Origin: Gemmatimonadota bacterium
GTDB lineage: Bacteria > Gemmatimonadota > Gemmatimonadetes > Gemmatimonadales > Gemmatimonadaceae
Length of the DNA stretch: 43,046 nt
Direction of reading: 5' to 3'
NCBI GenBank assembly: GCA_016218305.1
Contig: JACREJ010000039.1
Span: 1 to 43,046 of the forward strand
The translations under genes were made by a program, and so were the position numbers. The notes beneath the pieces were generated by a model. That model saw only the letters and a program-made list of their open reading frames with translations. It searched no databases and was not told the origin of the DNA. Position 1 is the first letter of the stretch; each line of letters opens with the position of its first letter. Positions 1-9,386 of the stretch are shown here, piece after piece.

Positions 1-53
1 GACTTGCCGCAGAACGAGCAGCGCAGGTGGCGATCGTGGGACATCGAGTTCAT
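1..53 (-). CDS. clpX: ClpX, ATP-dependent unfoldase of ClpXP (5' end only)
   Basis: Only the first 17 or so codons are in the window; the gene runs off the left edge. The reading begins MNSMSHDRHLRCSFCGKS, the start of the N-terminal zinc-binding domain of ClpX, whose first Cys-x2-Cys pair (CSFC) is visible. ClpX recognises and unfolds substrates and feeds them to ClpP. ATG at 53 has TGAGG four bases upstream; an ATG at 44 (MSHDR) is possible but has poorer spacing. It lies 162 bp downstream of clpP on the same strand, the common tig-clpP-clpX order, which supports the call despite the short length. Confidence 0.85.
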   Translation of the reverse strand, partial: MNSMSHDRHLRCSFCGK

Positions 54-167
54 CGGGCCTCAGCCGTTGAGGTACCGCAGGGGTGCCGCCCTAAGAACGC
101 ACCACCCCTCTTCTAGTAACACCGCGCGTGGACCGGGAGCAAGTAATTCGGTGAATGTCCGGGTGGG

Positions 168-215
168 ACCATCCCGTCCCCTCTCCCCTTTCCACACCCT
201 GCACCCTTCCCCTTC
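168..215. other. pyrimidine-rich tract between clpP and clpX
   Basis: The 162-bp gap between clpP and clpX carries a C/T-rich stretch right after the clpP stop. It includes CACCCTGCACCC, which resembles the CACCCCTGCACCC words of the hairpin arrays near 30118, 41067 and 42294. I see no second arm here, so it may be a decayed or half element. No clear promoter for clpX was found in the gap. Confidence 0.3.
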
Positions 216-845
216 CTACTTCGTAGCTGTCACCGCCGCCACGACTTCCGCATCCCGCTCGCGCGGCGTCACCACGTGGTCGATGATGCCGTACGCCTTG
301 GCCTCTTCCGCCGACATGTAGAAGTCGCGGTCGAAGTCGCGCTCGATCTGCTCCACCGGGCGCCCGGTGTGGTGCGACATCAGCTCGTTCATCTGCGCGC
401 GGAGGTACAGGATCTCCTTCGCCTGGATCTCGATGTCCGCCGCCGTGCCCGACGACCCGCCCGAGGGCTGGTGCATCATGATGCGCGCATGCGGCAGCGC
501 CGAGCGCTTGCCCTTGAAGCCGCCGGCCAGCAGGAAGCAGCCCATCGAGGCGGCCATGCCCATGCAGATCGTGTTCACCGGTGACTTGAGCCACTGCATC
601 GTGTCATACATCGCCAGCCCCGCCGACACGCTGCCGCCCGGGGAGTTGATGTACAGGTGAATGTCGCGTCCCGGGTTATCCGCCTCGAGAAAGAGCAGCT
701 GCGCAATCACCATGTTCGCCACGTCGTCATTGATCGGCGTGCCGAGGAAGATGATGCGGTCCATCAGCAGGCGCGAATAGACGTCGTAGCTGCGCTCGCC
801 GCGGCTCGACCGCTCGATGACGTACGGATTGGGAATGATCGGCAT
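216..845 (-). CDS. clpP: ClpP, ATP-dependent Clp protease proteolytic subunit
   Basis: This is a 209-residue serine protease that forms the barrel-shaped chamber of ClpXP/ClpAP and degrades proteins unfolded by ClpX. The catalytic triad is visible: Ser100 in GMAAS, His125 in MMHQP and Asp174 in the ERDFDRDF stretch. The substrate-binding INSPGGSV segment is near residues 67-74. The frame stays open far upstream, but homology begins at [11 protein letters not shown], and GAGGA lies about 9 bases before this ATG, so I start it at 845. The N-terminal residues before the fold are short, so little or no propeptide is expected. It is preceded by tig (86-bp gap) and followed by clpX, so cotranscription is likely. 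Confidence 0.97.
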   Translation of the reverse strand: MPIIPNPYVIERSSRGERSYDVYSRLLMDRIIFLGTPINDDVANMVIAQLLFLEADNPGRDIHLYINSPGGSVSAGLAMYDTMQWLKSPVNTICMGMAASMGCFLLAGGFKGKRSALPHARIMMHQPSGGSSGTAADIEIQAKEILYLRAQMNELMSHHTGRPVEQIERDFDRDFYMSAEEAKAYGIIDHVVTPRERDAEVVAAVTATK

Positions 846-931
846 GCGTGGTTCGTCCTCTTCGTGGGAGTCTGGCTGCCCGGGTCCGATCGCGGATCCG
901 AAAAGCCCCCGGTTCCTCATCGTCCTGCGGC

Positions 932-2176
932 CTACGCCTGCTCGACCGTGTTGCGCGCGAGCAGCCACGCAAAGACGCGGTCTTCGGTGATGCCACGTTC
1001 GATCTCGCGGAGCCGCCCGGCCTTCTGCAGCTGGGCATACACCTGGCCCGGGTTGACGCCGCGCTTCTCGGCCATCTCCTGGATCTTGGCGTCCACGTCG
1101 GCTTCGCTCGCCGTCAGCGACTCGCGTTCCGCCAGCGTCTCGATCACCAGGTCGCGGCGCACCTGCCGCTCGGCCGTGGCGCGGAACTCGGTGAGGAAGC
1201 GCTCCATCTCCTCCTCGGGCACGCTGTACGCCTTGGCGTACGACTGCACGAGGTGCGTCACCCAGGACGGCGGCACGTCGAATGCGTTGGAGCCAATGAT
1301 CTCGTCGAGCAGCAACCCGCGGACAGCGGCATCCGCCTCGCGCACCGCGCTCGCCTCGAGGTCGGCGCGCACCACCGCCGCGAGCGCCTCGACCGAGTCG
1401 AAGTCGCCCATCTCGCGGGCCCACGCGTCGTCGAGCGCCGGCACCGACTTGCGCTTCACTTCCTTCAGCTCGGCACGCACCGTCTTCGACTTGCCGCGCT
1501 GCGCCTCATCGGGGAAATCGTCCGGCCAGCGGACGGGGCGCTCGACCGTGCCACCGGGCGTCAGCTCCATGAGCAGCTCCTCGATGGCTGGAATCGCCTG
1601 TCCGGCGCCGAGGACCACCCGGTATTCCTTCCCCTCCGGCAGCTCGCCGTTGTCGTCCGCCATCGCGAGCATCACGACCACCATGTCGCCTTCGGCCGGC
1701 TTCTCCTCCACCGGCGCCCAGGTGGCACGCTGGTCGCGCAGCTGCTCGATCTGCTCCTTCACCTGCTCGTCGGTGACCGTTGAAGCCGGGCGGCGGACCT
1801 TGAAGCCCTCCACGTGCGCGAGCGTCACGTCGGGCTGCACCTCGCAGTGCAGTTCGAACGACAGCGCGTCGTCGTCGGCGAACTTGACGTCATGCGCGTG
1901 CGGCTGCGTCACGAGCTTGAGCTTCTCCTGCTCGATGACCGCCTGGTACGCGTCGCGCATCACCGCCTCGAGCGCCTCCTGCTGGATGACGTCGGCGTAC
2001 TTCTTCTCGACCATCGCCGCGGGCGCCTTGCCGATGCGGAAGCCGGGCATGCGCACCTGCTGCGCCACACGGCGCGCCGCGCGCTTCTTGGCGTCCTTGA
2101 CGGTGGCTCCGGGCACGGCGACCTGAATGCGGCGCTCGGCGCCCTCTGACTTCGTGCTGGTGATCTGAATGTCCAT
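932..2176 (-). CDS. tig: trigger factor, ribosome-associated chaperone and prolyl isomerase
   Basis: A 414-residue protein, close to the usual size (about 430). The N-terminal ribosome-binding domain (about 1-120) has the signature GFRIGKAP near residues 45-52, the loop that docks on ribosomal protein L23. The FKBP-like isomerase domain follows (about 150-245; EGDMVVV and related strands), then the helical C-terminal chaperone arms ending [16 protein letters not shown]. It shields nascent chains as they leave the ribosome. No strong Shine-Dalgarno sequence is seen before ATG 2176. It probably leads the tig-clpP-clpX transcript, linking folding of new proteins with Clp degradation. Confidence 0.96.
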   Translation of the reverse strand: MDIQITSTKSEGAERRIQVAVPGATVKDAKKRAARRVAQQVRMPGFRIGKAPAAMVEKKYADVIQQEALEAVMRDAYQAVIEQEKLKLVTQPHAHDVKFADDDALSFELHCEVQPDVTLAHVEGFKVRRPASTVTDEQVKEQIEQLRDQRATWAPVEEKPAEGDMVVVMLAMADDNGELPEGKEYRVVLGAGQAIPAIEELLMELTPGGTVERPVRWPDDFPDEAQRGKSKTVRAELKEVKRKSVPALDDAWAREMGDFDSVEALAAVVRADLEASAVREADAAVRGLLLDEIIGSNAFDVPPSWVTHLVQSYAKAYSVPEEEMERFLTEFRATAERQVRRDLVIETLAERESLTASEADVDAKIQEMAEKRGVNPGQVYAQLQKAGRLREIERGITEDRVFAWLLARNTVEQA

Positions 2177-2220
2177 TTATCTGCGGCCGTATTCCGGCGA
2201 AAGTGCAAAAAGGGAATAAT

Positions 2221-2252
2221 CCCCCGCCATCCAGGCTTCTGAATGGCGGGGG
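2221..2252 (-). terminator. GC-rich hairpin between tRNA-Leu and tig
   Basis: CCCCCGCCAT at 2221-2230 pairs with ATGGCGGGGG at 2243-2252. The stem continues through one mismatch into CAG/CTG around a GCTT loop. Read on the minus strand it is followed by ATTATTCCCTTTTT, a loose T-run, so it can end transcripts coming from tRNA-Leu before tig. An alternative is a structure at the start of the tig leader, since a TATAGT hexamer lies just upstream at 2255-2260. Confidence 0.55.
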
Positions 2253-2290
2253 CAACTATAATGGCAAATTATGTCGGCGGGGGCCGAATT

Positions 2291-2440
2291 GGAATGTGCG
2301 AGAGTGCAACAGAGTGCGGCGGAGCGCGCCGGTGTACGGCCGTCTAAGCACTTGCAATCGCGGAGGTTGCAGATCCGGAAAGCACCCTCGCCTGCCGCCC
2401 GCTGCCACGCTCCGTCTTATTCCGTCGCACACTGCCGAAA
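2291..2440. repeat. inverted pair of degenerate decamer arrays
   Basis: Left arm 2291-2330 reads in exact 10-base steps, consensus RRAGTGCRRC. Right arm about 2401-2440 holds TCCGTC words, also at 10-base spacing, and its reverse complement (GCGACGGAAT, AAGACGGAGC) resembles the left arm. The arms flank a 70-base centre and end against the 3' end of tRNA-Leu. The same decamer type (GACGGAGTGC) recurs in the rhomboid leader at 6681-6720. Confidence 0.55.
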
Positions 2441-2522
2441 TGCGGAAGGCGGGATTCGAACCCGCAAGGGTTGCCCCACTGGATCCTAAGTCCAGCGCGT
2501 CTGCCAGTTTCGCCACTCCCGC
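2441..2522 (-). tRNA. tRNA-Leu (anticodon UAG)
   Basis: An 82-nt cloverleaf on the minus strand. The acceptor GCGGGAG pairs with CTTCCGC (one G-U) with discriminator A. The D arm contains AAACTGGCAGA. The anticodon stem CTGGA/TCCAG encloses loop CTTAGGA (anticodon TAG). A long variable arm TGGGGCAACCCTT is typical of class II leucine tRNAs. The T arm is GCGGG-TTCGAAT-CCCGC. The CCA tail is not encoded; TTT follows the discriminator. It sits between htrA and tig on the same strand, bounded by hairpins on both sides. Confidence 0.97.
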
Positions 2523-2563
2523 GTCCCCGCAAAGTAGAACACCCAGCCCTCGTCCGTCAAAGC

Positions 2564-2599
2564 CAGAGGGCGCGGCGCCTGTCGGCTCCGCGCCCTCTG
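2564..2599 (-). terminator. 12-bp perfect hairpin downstream of htrA
   Basis: CAGAGGGCGCGG at 2564-2575 and CCGCGCCCTCTG at 2588-2599 form a perfect 12-bp stem with a 12-base loop. It lies about 40 bases beyond the htrA stop and just upstream of tRNA-Leu, so it can separate the two transcripts. The T-run after it (minus strand) is weak. It is continuous with the 11-mer array at 2597-2640. Confidence 0.6.
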
Positions 2600-2640
2600 T
2601 TGTCTCTCTGTTGTCTTTCTGTTGTTTCTCTGTTGTCTCT
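2597..2640. repeat. four 11-bp words (CTGTTGTCTCT) abutting the htrA stop
   Basis: Units at 2597, 2608, 2619 and 2630 read CTGTTGTCTCT, CTGTTGTCTTT, CTGTTGTTTCT and CTGTTGTCTCT; on the minus strand AGAGACAACAG. The array begins directly at the htrA stop codon (2641-2643). The same 11-mer, with the same substitutions, forms the facing arms at 33178-33293, more than 30 kb away. Confidence 0.85.
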
Positions 2641-4182
<1,542 letters not shown>

Positions 4183-4188
4183 GAGCGT

Positions 4189-4194
4189 ACAATA
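4189..4194 (-). promoter_or_regulatory. putative leaderless -10 hexamer of htrA
   Basis: On the minus strand TATTGT is followed by six bases and then the htrA ATG. No Shine-Dalgarno sequence is present. TANNNT at this distance is the known signature of leaderless genes in Actinobacteria and Deinococcus-Thermus. No good -35 element is visible. Confidence 0.4.
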
Positions 4195-4251
4195 ACCCTT
4201 TAGAGTGACGACTGGTTAGACAACTGAGGCCGGGTCAGAGTTCCCTAACGG

Positions 4252-4389
4252 CAGATGGGAGATGGGAGATGGGAGATGGGAGATGGGAGATGGGAGATGG
4301 GAGCGGCTGGACTCGGCGGGCCGGAAAGACGCTCCACCGCGAATTCGGCATCCAGGTTCTCCCATCTCCCATCTCCCATCTCCCATCTG
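4252..4389. repeat. facing arrays of the heptamer GAGATGG between dnaK and htrA
   Basis: The left arm is CAGATGG followed by six perfect GAGATGG units (4252-4300). The right arm (4359-4389) holds four reverse-complement units ending CCATCTG. The right arm starts three bases beyond the dnaK stop. The arms can pair over at least 30 bp, with a 58-base centre, and in several registers because both are periodic. The same heptamer forms the element at 28424-28520. Confidence 0.9.
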
Positions 4390-4392
4390 CCC

Positions 4393-6330
4393 TTACTTCT
4401 TCTTCTCGTCCACGATCTCGTAATCCGCCTCGACCACGTCGTCGGCCTTCTTGTCCGCCGGCGGCGCGTCGGCGCCCGGGGGCGGCGCCTGGTCGCCGGC
4501 GCTCGAAGCCTGCTGCTGCTCGTAGAACGAACGCCCCGCCGCCTGGAAGGCGGCGTTGAGTTCCTCGAGCGCCGCCTTGACCTCGCCGAAGTCCTCGCCG
4601 CGGTGCGCCTTGCGGGCGCGCTCCACGGCCTGGTCGAGGCGCGTCTTCAGCTCAGCCGGCAGCTTGTCGCCCCACTCCTTGGCGTTCTTCTCCACCTCGT
4701 ACGACATCGAGTCGAGGCGGTTGCGCGTGTCGATCTCCTCGCGGCGCTTCTTGTCCTCGGCCGCGTTGAGCTCGGCGTCGCGGATCATCCGCTCCTTCTC
4801 GGCGTCCGTGAGGCCGCTCGACGCCTCGATGCGGATCTTCTGCTCCTTGGCGGTCGCCTTGTCGCGCGCCGTCACGTGCAGGATGCTGTTGGCGTCGATG
4901 TCGAACGTCACCTCGACCTGCGGGGTGCCGCGCGGTGCCGGCGGGATGCCCGTCAGCTGGAACTTGCCGATCGTCCGGTTGTGCAGCGCCAGCTCGCGCT
5001 CGCCCTGCAGCACGTGGATCTCCACCGTCGTCTGGTTGTCGTCGGCCGTGGAGAAGATCTCCGACTTCTTGGTCGGGATCGTCGTGTTGCGCGGGATGAG
5101 CACGGTCGTGACGCCACCCAGCGTCTCGATGCCCAGCGACAGCGGCGTCACGTCGAGCAGCAGCACGTCCTTCTGCTCGCCGGTGAGCACCGCGCCCTGG
5201 ATGGCCGCGCCCACGGCGACGACCTCGTCCGGGTTGACGCCCTTGTTGGGCTCCTTGCCGAAGAACTTCTTCACCATCTCCTGCACCTTCGGGATGCGCG
5301 TCGAGCCGCCGACGAGGAGCACCTCGTCGATCTCGCTCGGCTGCATGCCGGCGTCCTTCAGCGCCTTCTCCATGGGGCCGAGCGTGCGCGTGATGAGGTC
5401 ATCCACGAGCTGCTCGAACTTGGCGCGCGTCATCTGGTAGTTGAGGTGCTTCGGTCCCGACTGGTCGGCCGTGATGAATGGCAGGTTGATGTCGGTGCTC
5501 TGCGTGCCGGACAGCTCGATCTTGGCCTTCTCGGCGGCTTCCTTGAGGCGCTGGAGCGCCATCGGGTCCTTGGAGAGGTCGATCGCCTGGTCCTTCTTGA
5601 ACTCCGCCACCAGCCACTCGATGACGCGCTGGTCGAAGTCGTCGCCGCCGAGGTGCGTGTCGCCATTGGTGGACTTCACCTCGAACTGCTTGGAGCCGTC
5701 GACTTCGTACAGCTCGAGCACCGAGATGTCATACGTGCCGCCGCCGAGGTCGAAGACGGCGATCTTCTCGTCCTTCTTCCCCTTCTTGTCGAGGCCGTAC
5801 GCGAGCGCGGCGGCCGTGGGCTCGTTGATGATGCGCAGCACCTGCAGGCCGGCGATCTCGCCGGCGTCCTTGGTGGCCTGGCGCTGCGAGTCGTTGAAGT
5901 AGGCCGGCACGGTGATGACGGCCTTCGTCACGCCCTGGCCCAGGTAGTCCTCGGCGGTCTGCTTCATCTTCTGCAGGATCATCGCCGAGATCTCGGGGGG
6001 CGAATACGTCTTGCCCTGCACCTCGACCGTCACGACGTCATTGCCGCCGCGAATCACCTTGTACGGGACGCGCTTCTGCTCCTCGGTGGCCTCGGCCATC
6101 TTGCGGCCCATGAAGCGCTTGATCGAGAAGACGGTGTTGGCGGGGTTCGTGACGGCCTGCCGCTTGGCGATCTGGCCCACGAGGCGCTCGCCGTCCTTGG
6201 TGAATCCAACGACCGACGGCGTGGTGCGCCCGCCCTCGGCGTTCGGAATGACGACCGGATCGCCACCCTCCATCACGGCGACCACGGAGTTCGTGGTCCC
6301 CAGGTCGATTCCAATGACCTTGTCTGCCAT
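4393..6330 (-). CDS. dnaK: DnaK, Hsp70 chaperone
   Basis: A 645-residue Hsp70. The ATPase domain starts with [16 protein letters not shown] and contains the phosphate-loop signatures [12 protein letters not shown] and [12 protein letters not shown]. The interdomain linker follows in [13 protein letters not shown] (about 390-400). Then come the substrate-binding beta domain and helical lid, and the tail ends in the acidic [12 protein letters not shown], a degenerate form of the usual EEVD-like bacterial tail. ATG 6330 has GAGGA about four bases upstream. No grpE or dnaJ is adjacent. No CIRCE inverted repeat was found upstream; instead a 10-bp periodic GTCAAT repeat lies 133-158 bp before the start. 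Confidence 0.98.
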   Translation of the reverse strand: MADKVIGIDLGTTNSVVAVMEGGDPVVIPNAEGGRTTPSVVGFTKDGERLVGQIAKRQAVTNPANTVFSIKRFMGRKMAEATEEQKRVPYKVIRGGNDVVTVEVQGKTYSPPEISAMILQKMKQTAEDYLGQGVTKAVITVPAYFNDSQRQATKDAGEIAGLQVLRIINEPTAAALAYGLDKKGKKDEKIAVFDLGGGTYDISVLELYEVDGSKQFEVKSTNGDTHLGGDDFDQRVIEWLVAEFKKDQAIDLSKDPMALQRLKEAAEKAKIELSGTQSTDINLPFITADQSGPKHLNYQMTRAKFEQLVDDLITRTLGPMEKALKDAGMQPSEIDEVLLVGGSTRIPKVQEMVKKFFGKEPNKGVNPDEVVAVGAAIQGAVLTGEQKDVLLLDVTPLSLGIETLGGVTTVLIPRNTTIPTKKSEIFSTADDNQTTVEIHVLQGERELALHNRTIGKFQLTGIPPAPRGTPQVEVTFDIDANSILHVTARDKATAKEQKIRIEASSGLTDAEKERMIRDAELNAAEDKKRREEIDTRNRLDSMSYEVEKNAKEWGDKLPAELKTRLDQAVERARKAHRGEDFGEVKAALEELNAAFQAAGRSFYEQQQASSAGDQAPPPGADAPPADKKADDVVEADYEIVDEKKK

Positions 6331-6462
6331 CTGGTCCTCGTTTCGTTAAGAAGGTCGCACGGCAACCGGGCCGCGAAGGTCCCCAACGACACGCCGGGGG
6401 CGCCGGTTTCGCCGGACTGCCCCAACTATCAGGCAAGGGTGGGGCCACGAAAGCCCTGCCGA

Positions 6463-6488
6463 ATTGACCGGAATTGACTCGCATTGAC
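6463..6488. promoter_or_regulatory. three ATTGAC direct repeats at exact 10-bp spacing
   Basis: ATTGAC occurs at 6463, 6473 and 6483 (GTCAAT on the dnaK strand). One helical turn between copies places all three on the same DNA face, as expected for cooperative binding of a regulator. It is the only ordered element seen upstream of dnaK. It could instead be a short member of the tandem-word arrays common in this window. Confidence 0.45.
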
Positions 6489-6680
6489 TGTTACTTATGG
6501 CAGGACAACGACTTGCGGGACGTCTACGTGCAGGATCGGCAGGGCTGGCGAAACCTTTTGAGGGGGGAGGCGCGTCTAACGGGATACCTGCGCCCCGGGT
6601 AGTTTCGGGGGCCGAACGGCGTGGCGGGAGCAAGCCAGGCGGAAGCCAGCGCCTGCGCGCCGTGCCGGCGGTGAACTGCC

Positions 6681-6720
6681 GTCCTCTGTCGCACTCCGTC
6701 CCACTCTGTCTGATTCAGTC
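6681..6720. repeat. four decamers (nnACTCYGTC) just before the rhomboid start
   Basis: The blocks 6681-6690, 6691-6700, 6701-6710 and 6711-6720 each end in GTC and share nCTCYGTC (the last is TGATTCAGTC). They stop five bases before the ATG, leaving no room for a Shine-Dalgarno sequence. The reverse complement (GACGGAGTGC) matches the decamers at 2291-2330. Confidence 0.65.
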
Positions 6721-6725
6721 CTGAG

Positions 6726-7505
6726 ATGATCCCGATCGGCGACGACAACCCGACGATTCGCGTTCCCGTCGTGACGATCTTCCTGATCGTCGCGATGTTC
6801 GCGGTCTGGGTGCTCGTGCAGGGGGCCGGCGGTGACGAGGGGTTGCTCGCGGCGAGTGTCTGCAACCTGGGAATGGTTCCAGGCGAGTTGAGCGGACTGG
6901 CGCCGCTTGGGTCGGGAGTTCCCATCGGACGCGACCTTGCGTGCGTCATCGACAATCAGGGCATCAACGCGCTGACACCCGTGATCTCGATGTTCCTGCA
7001 CGGCGGGTGGATGCACATCATCGGCAACGCGATGTTCCTGTGGGTGTTCGGGAACAACATTGAGGACGTCGTGGGACGGCGCCGGTTCCTCGCCTTCTAC
7101 CTCATCTGCGGATTGGCCGCGGCGGCGGCGCACATCGCGGTGGATCCCCGGTCGCCGGTTCCGACGGTGGGCGCGTCGGGCGCCGTTTCCGGCGTGATGG
7201 GCGCGTACCTGGTGCTCTTTCCCAGGGTGCGCGTGCGCATGCTCTTCATCTTCGTGATCATCCTGAAGGTGATTCCGCTCCCCGCGTGGCTCGTGCTGCT
7301 TTATTGGTTCACCCTCCAGTTGCTGAGCGGCCTTCCGGAGTTGCTTTCGCCGAATCCCGAAATGGCGGGGGGCGTCGCGTTCTGGGCGCACGTGGGCGGG
7401 TTTGTGGCCGGGGTGTCGCTCGCCAGGCTGTTCGTGAACCCCGCACTCCTGCAGCGGCGACACGATATCCTTTTGTCGCGCAAGGAGTTTGACGCGCTGG
7501 CGTGA
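6726..7505 (+). CDS. rhomboid-family intramembrane serine protease
   Basis: A 259-residue membrane protein with about six transmembrane segments. Rhomboid hallmarks are present: the WMHIIGNAMFLWVFG helix with its conserved His-Asn, the catalytic serine motif GASGAVSG (about residues 154-161), and the partner His in FWAHVGGFVAG near the end. It would cut transmembrane substrates within the inner membrane; the substrate is unknown. The N-terminus has MIPIGDDNPTIR ahead of the first helix, common in this subgroup. The leader is a decamer repeat with no ribosome site, so translation start usage is uncertain. The next gene is 206 bp away. Confidence 0.93.
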   Translation: MIPIGDDNPTIRVPVVTIFLIVAMFAVWVLVQGAGGDEGLLAASVCNLGMVPGELSGLAPLGSGVPIGRDLACVIDNQGINALTPVISMFLHGGWMHIIGNAMFLWVFGNNIEDVVGRRRFLAFYLICGLAAAAAHIAVDPRSPVPTVGASGAVSGVMGAYLVLFPRVRVRMLFIFVIILKVIPLPAWLVLLYWFTLQLLSGLPELLSPNPEMAGGVAFWAHVGGFVAGVSLARLFVNPALLQRRHDILLSRKEFDALA

Positions 7506-7577
7506 GGTGCTCGCGACCAGGGCCGCTGCCGCGCTGATCCCTTTGGCCTGATTGGCGCGCGTCGCGCCGGACGCCAT

Positions 7578-7607
7578 TTGGCGCATCCCGTTGTGCTGGC
7601 GTAGCTT
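7578..7607 (+). promoter_or_regulatory. possible sigma70-type promoter of the DUF47-pit-ppk operon
   Basis: TTGGCG (7578-7583), an 18-base spacer and TAGCTT (7602-7607) lie in the 206-bp gap after the rhomboid gene. The -10 hexamer resembles the TAGCTT/TATCTT boxes before rplS and rpsP. A small GTGCTG/CAGCAC hairpin overlaps it. No TGTMACGG Pho-type repeat was seen here. Confidence 0.3.
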
Positions 7608-7711
7608 TCAGCACGGGCCAGGCGCAAGGCAACGTGTCGCGCTCGGCCCCCTGACGCTCGGCGTCCGCCGAGTGCCCAAACACTGAACATCATTCCGTTG
7701 GAGCGGCGCCC

Positions 7712-8326
7712 GTGCGGCTGATCCCCAAGGACGAAGGCTTTTTCGAGTTGTTCGACCAGTTGTCGACGAAACTGACCAAGTCGGCGAGTGTGCTCGACCA
7801 GCTCTTCAATGAACCCACCCGCCTCGATTTCTTCTCGACGCAGATCAAGCTGGTCGAGCGGGAGGCCGACGACATCGTGCACGAGGTCATGAACCGGCTC
7901 GACCGTTCGTTTGTGACGCCGCTCGATCGCGAGGACATTCACCTGCTGGCGTCGTCGCTCGACACCGTGGTCGACCTGATGGACGGCACGGCGCGGCGCG
8001 CACTGATGTTCAACATCACCGACCGCCGGGATCCCGCGAAGGCGCTTTCCGCGCTGCTGGTGCGCGGCGCCGAAGTGATCGCCGAGAGCGTGAAGCACAT
8101 CAAGGACCCGACGAAGGTCATCGAGGCGGCCCGCGCGATGAAGCTGATCGAGGAAGAGGGCGACGGCATCTATTCGGATGCCGTCGGCGCGCTCTTCCGG
8201 CAGGTGGACGCCAACGCGCTGGATGTGCTCCGGTGGAAGGAGATCTACGACAACCTGGAGCACGCCCTCGACGAGTGTGAGGATGTCATGAACGTCCTCG
8301 AGAGCATCGCACTCAAGAATAGCTGA
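7712..8326 (+). CDS. DUF47 / PhoU-like Pit accessory protein
   Basis: A 204-residue all-alpha protein of the DUF47 family, related to PhoU, with no membrane segment. It opens MRLIPKDEGFFELFDQ. Repeated acidic helices (READDIVHEV, EEEGDGIYSDAV, LEHALDECEDVM) match the metal-binding E/DxxxD patterns of PhoU folds. Members sit next to Pit transporters and are thought to modulate them. Here the stop is two bases before the pit start, so the two are translationally linked. The start is GTG at 7712; the region upstream of it is not conserved. Confidence 0.9.
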   Translation: MRLIPKDEGFFELFDQLSTKLTKSASVLDQLFNEPTRLDFFSTQIKLVEREADDIVHEVMNRLDRSFVTPLDREDIHLLASSLDTVVDLMDGTARRALMFNITDRRDPAKALSALLVRGAEVIAESVKHIKDPTKVIEAARAMKLIEEEGDGIYSDAVGALFRQVDANALDVLRWKEIYDNLEHALDECEDVMNVLESIALKNS

Positions 8327-8328
8327 CC

Positions 8329-9360
8329 GTGCTCACCTACATCCTCGCGATCATCCTGGTCGCGTTCATATTTGATTTCATCAACGGCTTTCACGATGCC
8401 GCGAATTCGATCGCCACGGTCGTCGGCACGCGCGTCCTGAGCCCGATTGCCGCCGTGAGCATGGCGGCGTTCTTCAACTTCATCGCGTTGTTTGTCTTCG
8501 GCACGCACGTGGCCAAGACCATCGGCTCCGGGATGATCGACATCAGCATCGTGAATCCCGACGTGATTCTCGCGGGCCTGCTGGGCGCGATCACGTGGAA
8601 CCTGGTTACCTGGTGGTATGGCATCCCGTCGAGCTCCTCGCACGCATTGCTCGGCGGGTACGCCGGCGCCGCGATCGCGCGCGCCGGTTTCTCGGCGGTC
8701 ATTCCGGCGGGGTGGGTCAAGACCGTTGTCTTCATCGTGCTGTCGCCGATGATCGGCTTGCTCCTCGGGCTGGGCATGATGACGGCCACGTTCTGGATCT
8801 TCCGGAATGCGCGTCCGGCCCGGGTGGATCGGCTGTTCCGGGTGCTGCAGCTCGCGAGCTCGGCGCTGTTCTCGCTCTCGCACGGCGCCAATGACGCCCA
8901 GAAGACGATGGGCATCATCATGAGCCTGCTGCTCGCGAGTCAGGTGGCGGTGGGCCAGGTGGGCGGCGCCTTCTCGTTCCTGCGCGTCGACAATCCCAAC
9001 GACATCCCCATGTGGGTGAAGGCGGGCGCCCACATTGCGATCGGGCTTGGCACGCTCATGGGCGGGTGGCGCATCATCCACACGATGGGCTCGCGGGTCA
9101 CGCGACTCCGGCCGGTGGGTGGATTCTGTGCCGAGACGGGTGGCGCGATGTCGATCCTGCTGGCGACCGGGCTGGGAATTCCCGTCAGCACGACGCACAC
9201 GATCAGCGGCGCCATCGTCGGCGTTGGAACGACGACGAGACTTTCGGCGGTGCGCTGGGGCGTGGCGGGGCAGATGATCTGGGCGTGGATCCTCACCATT
9301 CCCGCCGCCGCGTTCGTCGCCGCGGCGAGTTATCTCGTCATCCACTTCGCTCGGGCCTGA
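8329..9360 (+). CDS. pit: Pit-type low-affinity inorganic phosphate transporter
   Basis: A 343-residue multi-spanning PiT protein that imports metal-phosphate driven by the proton gradient. The two inverted PiT signatures are clear: FINGFHDAANSIATVV near residues 13-28 and LSHGANDAQKTMGI near 183-196. The later GIPVSTTHTISGAIVG repeat mirrors the earlier SSSHALLGG. The GTG start at 8329 follows the DUF47 stop by two bases. It is followed 26 bp on by ppk, so imported phosphate and its storage as polyphosphate appear to be coexpressed, separately from the high-affinity Pst system encoded on the opposite strand. Confidence 0.96.
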   Translation: MLTYILAIILVAFIFDFINGFHDAANSIATVVGTRVLSPIAAVSMAAFFNFIALFVFGTHVAKTIGSGMIDISIVNPDVILAGLLGAITWNLVTWWYGIPSSSSHALLGGYAGAAIARAGFSAVIPAGWVKTVVFIVLSPMIGLLLGLGMMTATFWIFRNARPARVDRLFRVLQLASSALFSLSHGANDAQKTMGIIMSLLLASQVAVGQVGGAFSFLRVDNPNDIPMWVKAGAHIAIGLGTLMGGWRIIHTMGSRVTRLRPVGGFCAETGGAMSILLATGLGIPVSTTHTISGAIVGVGTTTRLSAVRWGVAGQMIWAWILTIPAAAFVAAASYLVIHFARA

Positions 9361-9386
9361 CGGGTCCATCCGCGGCTTCTCGCCCT

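Larger units (their letters stand above)
6331..6725. other. 395-bp divergent intergenic region dnaK / rhomboid
   Basis: It holds the dnaK promoter side (GAGGA ribosome site next to 6330), the ATTGAC triple repeat at 6463-6488, and the decamer array at 6681-6720 that runs up to the rhomboid start. The middle (about 6490-6680) is GC-rich with imperfect GGCAGG/GCAGGA words. No convincing small gene or RNA was seen. Confidence 0.5.

Noticed and set aside
846-1424. N-terminal extension of the clpP frame into tig
   Set aside because: The frame is open but is composed of low-complexity Arg/Gly sequence overlapping tig; ClpP homology and a ribosome site begin at 845.
4252-4389. CRISPR array
   Set aside because: Units are contiguous 7-mers with no unique spacers, arranged as facing arms; no cas genes are in the window. 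The same applies to the other word arrays.
4255-6477. 740-codon plus-strand frame over dnaK
   Set aside because: It is antisense to a clear dnaK, and its start translates the GAGATGG array as a GDGRWEM repeat. No real protein pattern.
6331-6500. CIRCE (HrcA) element upstream of dnaK
   Set aside because: No TTAGCACTC / GAGTGCTAA pair was found on either strand.
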